Shown in pieces: positions 59,993 through 64,000 of a stretch of 64,000 nt of DNA. Position numbers and translations under genes: made by a program. Position 1 is the first letter of the stretch. Every line of letters starts with the position of its first letter. The notes beneath the pieces are model-generated. The model was not told where the DNA came from. It ran no database searches and worked only from the letters and a program-made list of their open reading frames with translations. The stretch is taken from NCBI GenBank assembly GCA_902167985.1, contig CABHNZ010000002.1:310001-374000 (forward strand), written 5' to 3'. Source of the stretch: Shinella sp. UYSO24. Its GTDB lineage: Bacteria > Pseudomonadota > Alphaproteobacteria > Rhizobiales > Rhizobiaceae.

Positions 59993-62900
59993 ATGTCAAG
60001 TTTCTTCATCGCGAGGCCCATCTTTGCGTGGGTCGTCGCCATCTTCATCCTGATCGCGGGCCTTCTGGCTCTGCCGAACCTGCCGATCGCCCAATATCCG
60101 AACGTCGCGCCGCCGCAGATCTCGATCTCGACGACCTATCCGGGCGCGACGCCTGAAAACATCTACCAGAGCGTCACGCGTCCGATCGAGGACGAACTCA
60201 ACGGCGTTCCGGGCCTGATCTATTTCGAATCCACGTCGGAATCGTCCGGCCGTATCTCGATCAACGTCACGTTCGCGCCGGGCACCAATATCGGCGAGGC
60301 GCAGGTCGAGGTTCAGAACCGTATCGCGCGCGTCGAGCCGCGCCTGCCGCAGGCCGTCACGGCACAGGGCATGCGCGTCGAGCGGGCCGGTACGGCCTTC
60401 CTGATGCTCGTCTCCCTGACGTCGAAGGACGGCCAGACCGACGCGATCGGGCTTGGCGACTACATGAACCGCAACGTCATCGGCGAAATCCGCCGCGTGC
60501 CGGGTGTTGGTTCGGCACAGCTTTTCGCCACGCAGCGTTCGATGCGCATCTGGCTCGATCCGGCCAAGATGGTCGGTCTCAGCCTGACATCCGCCGATGT
60601 CATCAGCGCCATCCAGGCGCAGAACTCGCAGGTTGCCGCCGGTCGTATCGGCGCTACCCCGAACCCGATCGGCCAGCAGATTTCCGCGACGATCAACGTG
60701 CAGGGCCAGCTCAGCACGCCGGAACAGTTCGGCTCGATCGTGCTTCGCGCCAATCCGGATGGTTCGTCGGTTCGTCTGCGCGATGTGGCGCGGATCGAGA
60801 TCGGCGGCGAGGACTACAACTTCGCCGCGCGCCTCAATGGCCAGCCGAGTGCCGCCATCGGCGTGCAGCTTTCGCCGACGGGTAACGCGCTTGCGACATC
60901 CGAAGGCGTCAAGGAAGTGATGAAGCGCCTGTCGCGTTACTTCCCGCCCGGCGTCGAATACGAAATCCCGTATGACACCAGCCCGTTCGTCGAAGTGTCG
61001 ATCGAGAAGGTCATTCATACGCTCATCGAAGCGATGATCCTCGTCTTCATCGTCATGTTCGTCTTCCTGCAGAACATCCGCTACACGATCATTCCGGCGC
61101 TCGTCGTGCCGGTGGCGCTTGCCGGCACGCTCGGCGTGATGATGGTGGCCGGGTTCTCGATCAATGTGCTCACCATGTTCGCCATGGTGCTGGCGATCGG
61201 CATTCTCGTCGACGATGCGATCGTCGTCGTCGAAAACGTCGAACGCATCATGATGGAAGAGAAGCTGTCGCCGAAGGAGGCGACGAAGAAGGCGATGGGC
61301 CAGATCCAGGGCGCCATCGTCGGCATCACGCTGGTGCTTTCGGCCGTGTTCATCCCGATGGCCTTCTTCCCCGGCGCGGTCGGCATCATCTATCAGCAGT
61401 TCTCGCTGACGATGGTCGTTTCGATCCTGTTCTCGGGCTTCCTGGCTCTGTCGCTGACACCAGCGCTCTGCGGCTCGTTCCTCAAGCCGGTGACGCATGA
61501 AGCGCATGCCAAGCGTGGTCCGTTCGGCATGTTCAACCGCGGTTTCGACAAGGCCTCGCATGGCTATTCGTCGACCGTCGGCAAGATCGCCAAGCGGTCT
61601 GGCCGGTTCATGATCATCTATCTGGCGCTCGTCATCGGTCTCGGCTGGGCCTATATGCGGCTTCCCGGCTCGTTCCTGCCCAACGAAGACCAGGGCTTCC
61701 TGATCGTCGACGTGCAGCGCCTTCCGAAGCCTCGACCGACCGTACGCTCGATGTGATCAAGCAGATCGAGCAGATCGCGCTGAAGGAAAAGGCCGTCGAC
61801 CGTGTCATCGCGGTGCGTGGCTACTCGTTCTCGGGTACCGGCCAGAATGCCGGCATCGCCTTCATCACGCTGAAGGACTGGTCCGTTCGTGGACCGGAGG
61901 ATTCGGCCAATGCGATTGCGGCTCGCCTCAATCAGCATCTGTTCGGCCTTCGCGATGCGATCGCGTTCTCGCTGTCGCCGCCGCCCATCCAGGGTCTCGG
62001 CAATTCGAGCGGCTTCACCTTCCGTCTGCAGGATAGAGCAGGTCTCGGCCAGGCTGCACTTGGTGCCGCCACGCAGCAGCTGATGGCTGCCGCACGCCAG
62101 AGCCCGGTTCTCGCCGCATGCGCATCGAAGGCATGCCGAACGCGGCCCAGCTCAACCTCGTCATCGACCGCGAGAAGGCCAATACGTTCGGTGTGTCGTT
62201 CAGCGACATCAACTCGACGATCTCGGCCAATTTCGGTTCGTCCTATGTCAACGACTTCCCGAATGCCGGACGCATGCAGCGCGTGACGGTGCAGGCGGAT
62301 GGCAGCCAGCGCATGCAGGCGGCCGACCTTCTGAACCTCAACGTCCGCAATGCCAATGGCGGAATGGTGCCGATCTCGTCGTTTGCCAATATCGACTGGG
62401 TGCGTGGTCCTTCGCAGGTTGTCGGTTACAACGGCTATCCGTCGATGCGTATCGCCGGTCAGGCGGCGCCGGGTCATTCCACCGGTCAGGCGATCACCGA
62501 AATGCAGAGGCTGGCGGACCAGTTGCCGGGTGGCTTCGGTTACGAGTGGACCGGGCAGTCGCTGCAGGAAATCCAGTCGGGTTCGCAGGCACCGGCGCTG
62601 ATCGGTCTCAGCATCCTGTTCGTCTTCCTGCTGCTCTCGGCACTCTATGAGAGCTGGTCGATCCCGCTGTCGGTCATGCTCGTCGTGCCGCTCGGGGTGA
62701 TCGGGGCCGTGGCCGCCGTGACGCTGCGCGGCATGCCGAACGACGTCTACTTCCTCGTCGGCCTGATCACGATCATCGGCCTGTCGGCGAAGAACGCCAT
62801 CCTCATCATCGAATTTGCCAAGGATCTTCGAGCCGAAGGCAAGTCGCTGATGGAGGCGACGATGGAAGCGGCGCATCTGCGCTTCCGCCCGATCATCATG

Positions 62901-63131
62901 ACGTCGCTGGCCTTTACCCTCGGCGTCGTGCCGATGGCGATTGCCACCGGCGCCAGCGCTGCCAGCCAGAACGCCATCGGTACCGGCGTGCTGGGCGGCA
63001 TGATCTCGGCGACGATCCTTGCGATCTTCTTCGTCCCGGTCTTCTTCGTCTTCGTCATGCGGATCTTCAAGCCCGACAGCAAGGAGAAGAAGGCGGCCGT
63101 GAACGGATCGGAGAGCCAGACGACGAGCTAA
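59993..63131 (+). CDS. RND multidrug pump, HAE-1 family (AcrB/MexB-like)
   Basis: 1046 residues after two repairs: near 61728 (CTTCCGGAAGCC appears as CTTCCGAAGCC) and near 62116 (GCCGGCATG appears as GCCGCATG). Start SSFFIARPIFAWVVAIFILI is typical. The proton relay is in helix 4 (GILVDDAIVVVENVERIMME, two Asp), with VFIPMAFFPGAVGIIYQQFS and the second-half LLLSALYESWSIPLSVMLVV. No outer-membrane channel gene follows, so it must share a TolC-type protein encoded elsewhere. Confidence 0.92.
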
Positions 63132-63152
63132 GGCTTCAAGGGAGGAGACGTC

Positions 63153-63776
63153 ATGCGACGTACGAAAGCCGAAGCGGCTGAAACCCGTGCGGCAATCCTG
63201 GCCGCCGCAGAAAAGCTTTTCTTCGAAAAAGGCGTTGCCGAAAGCACGCTCGAAGAAATAGCAGCGGCGGCCGGTGTGACCCGTGGTGCCATCTACTGGC
63301 ATTTCGACAGCAAGGTAGAGCTCTTTCTGGAGCTCTACACCGCGGCCCGTCTGCCGCAGATCAATGTCATCGACTTCGACCGGATCGAGGAGGACGGCGG
63401 CGATCTGCTTGGCACTTTGGAAAAAGTCACTCTCGACATGCTGGCCGGGCTCGAGGAGGATGTCTCGCGCCAGCGGATGGTGACGATCCTGTTGCGGATG
63501 AACTATACCGGCGAGTTCGACAAGCTGCAGGCCGCCATGGAGAAGATCAAGGACGCGCATGACGCGTCGCTTCTGGAAGTGCTGCGCAAGGCGGCGAGGG
63601 CCGGGGAGCTGATGGCGCCCTGGACGCCGGACACGGCGGCGAAATCGCTGAAATGGCAGATGAAGGGCATGTGCTGGGAATGGCTTCTCGGCCGCAACAC
63701 ATTCCCGCTCACCGAGGCGGGGTCGCGGAGCCTGTCGCTGCTGTTTGCCGCCTTTCGGGGGAAGTGCTGCCGTTAG
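63153..63776 (+). CDS. TetR/AcrR family repressor of the RND pump
   Basis: 207 residues. AETRAAILAAAEKLFFEKGV, TLEEIAAAAGVTRGAIYWHF is the TetR helix-turn-helix; the C-terminal part (MKGMCWEWLLGRNTFPLTEA) matches AcrR/TtgR-like TetR_C_2 regulators of RND pumps. It lies 21 bp downstream of the pump gene, as in the ifeABR type of Agrobacterium, and probably acts on the operator near 58770. Confidence 0.9.
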   Translation: MRRTKAEAAETRAAILAAAEKLFFEKGVAESTLEEIAAAAGVTRGAIYWHFDSKVELFLELYTAARLPQINVIDFDRIEEDGGDLLGTLEKVTLDMLAGLEEDVSRQRMVTILLRMNYTGEFDKLQAAMEKIKDAHDASLLEVLRKAARAGELMAPWTPDTAAKSLKWQMKGMCWEWLLGRNTFPLTEAGSRSLSLLFAAFRGKCCR

Positions 63777-63803
63777 GCGGGTGTTTCCATAGGATCAAGA
63801 ACA

Positions 63804-63838
63804 GAAAAAGGCCTCCGGGGATCCCGGAGGCCTTTTTC
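63804..63838. terminator. Bidirectional terminator between the TetR gene and the cyoD-like gene
   Basis: GGCCTCCGG and CCGGAGGCC form a 9-bp stem, flanked by AAAAA and TTTTT. Confidence 0.92.
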
Positions 63839-63858
63839 GTTTGCGAGCGTGATGCGCC

Positions 63859-64000
63859 TTACATCTGCTTCATCTGTTCGAGGCTCATCGGCATCATGTT
63901 GAGGTTGAGGTGGTACATGACCCAGATCGACCCGATGATGGTGATGACGACGATGATGGCGGTGAAGATGAAGGCGAGGAACGTCCAGCCTCCCTCGGTA
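63859..64000 (-). CDS. cyoD: Cytochrome o ubiquinol oxidase subunit IV (CyoD), C-terminal fragment
   Basis: The last 46 residues are visible, with the start beyond the window. TEGGWTFLAFIFTAIIVVIT, IIGSIWVMYHLNLNMM aligns with the last helix and end of E. coli CyoD (GWNMTAFVFTVL, GSIWIMWNLNYNMM). It would be the end of a cyoABCD operon for a proton-pumping quinol oxidase. Confidence 0.8.
   Translation of the reverse strand, partial: TEGGWTFLAFIFTAIIVVITIIGSIWVMYHLNLNMMPMSLEQMKQM

Overview
The window comes from a GC-rich alphaproteobacterium of the order Rhizobiales (Rhizobium/Agrobacterium/Ensifer-like). The evidence is the lpsB–greA block, the carA–yqeY–dnaG–rpoD block, a RIME-like palindromic repeat, an alphaproteobacterial LexA box (GAAC-N7-GAAC) and a DUF930 protein. 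The genus cannot be fixed from sequence alone.

Layout. 0–4.8 kb: cell-surface glycan genes, an Lrp-type regulator and greA. 5–7.8 kb: a two-gene DNA-repair cassette (radical SAM protein plus UdgX-type uracil-DNA glycosylase) behind a LexA box. 8–12.5 kb: small unknown genes, palindromes and carB. 13–20 kb: transporters (Fsr-like MFS, TetA-like MFS, MATE), a zinc metallopeptidase and a ParD/ParE-like toxin–antitoxin pair. 20–27.5 kb: core genes carA, yqeY, dnaG, rpoD. 27.6–34.7 kb: an autoregulated TetR/SMR pair, a Pro-rich DUF930 protein, an alcohol dehydrogenase, GNAT, MFS, YjbQ and a small secreted protein. 34.8–37.1 kb: a mini-island bounded by a 15-bp duplication of a tRNA(CAU) 3' end. 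It carries an EVE–HNH endonuclease and a beta-class DNA methyltransferase, but no integrase. 37.3–38.1 kb: a SIMPL-domain protein.

38.5–58.4 kb is the most interesting region and looks like a locus for uptake and breakdown of an N-heterocycle. It has a NicA/NicB-like molybdenum hydroxylase with three haem-c sites, an unknown membrane protein, a Liv-type ABC importer, a MarR regulator, an embedded VapBC pair, a 6-hydroxynicotinate-reductase-like Fe-S protein, a UPF0280 protein, two tandem 'amino acid synthesis' family proteins and an ATP-dependent hydantoinase/oxoprolinase pair (HyuA/HyuB). The genes suggest import, then ring hydroxylation, ring reduction and ATP-driven lactam opening. The substrate, and the roles of UPF0280 and the AA_synth pair, are not known from sequence. 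58.4–64 kb: a perfect FNR/FixK box, an AcrAB-type RND pump with its TetR, and the end of a cyoD-like quinol oxidase gene.

Quality caveat. About 28 single-base losses break 21 genes, including the essential carB, dnaG, rpoD and greA. Every one shifts the frame in the same direction, and where the lost base can be placed it mostly sits in a short run of one base. Restoring one base at each site makes every complete affected gene divisible by three. I therefore treat them as sequencing or assembly errors and annotate across them; lengths quoted for such genes are the restored lengths.
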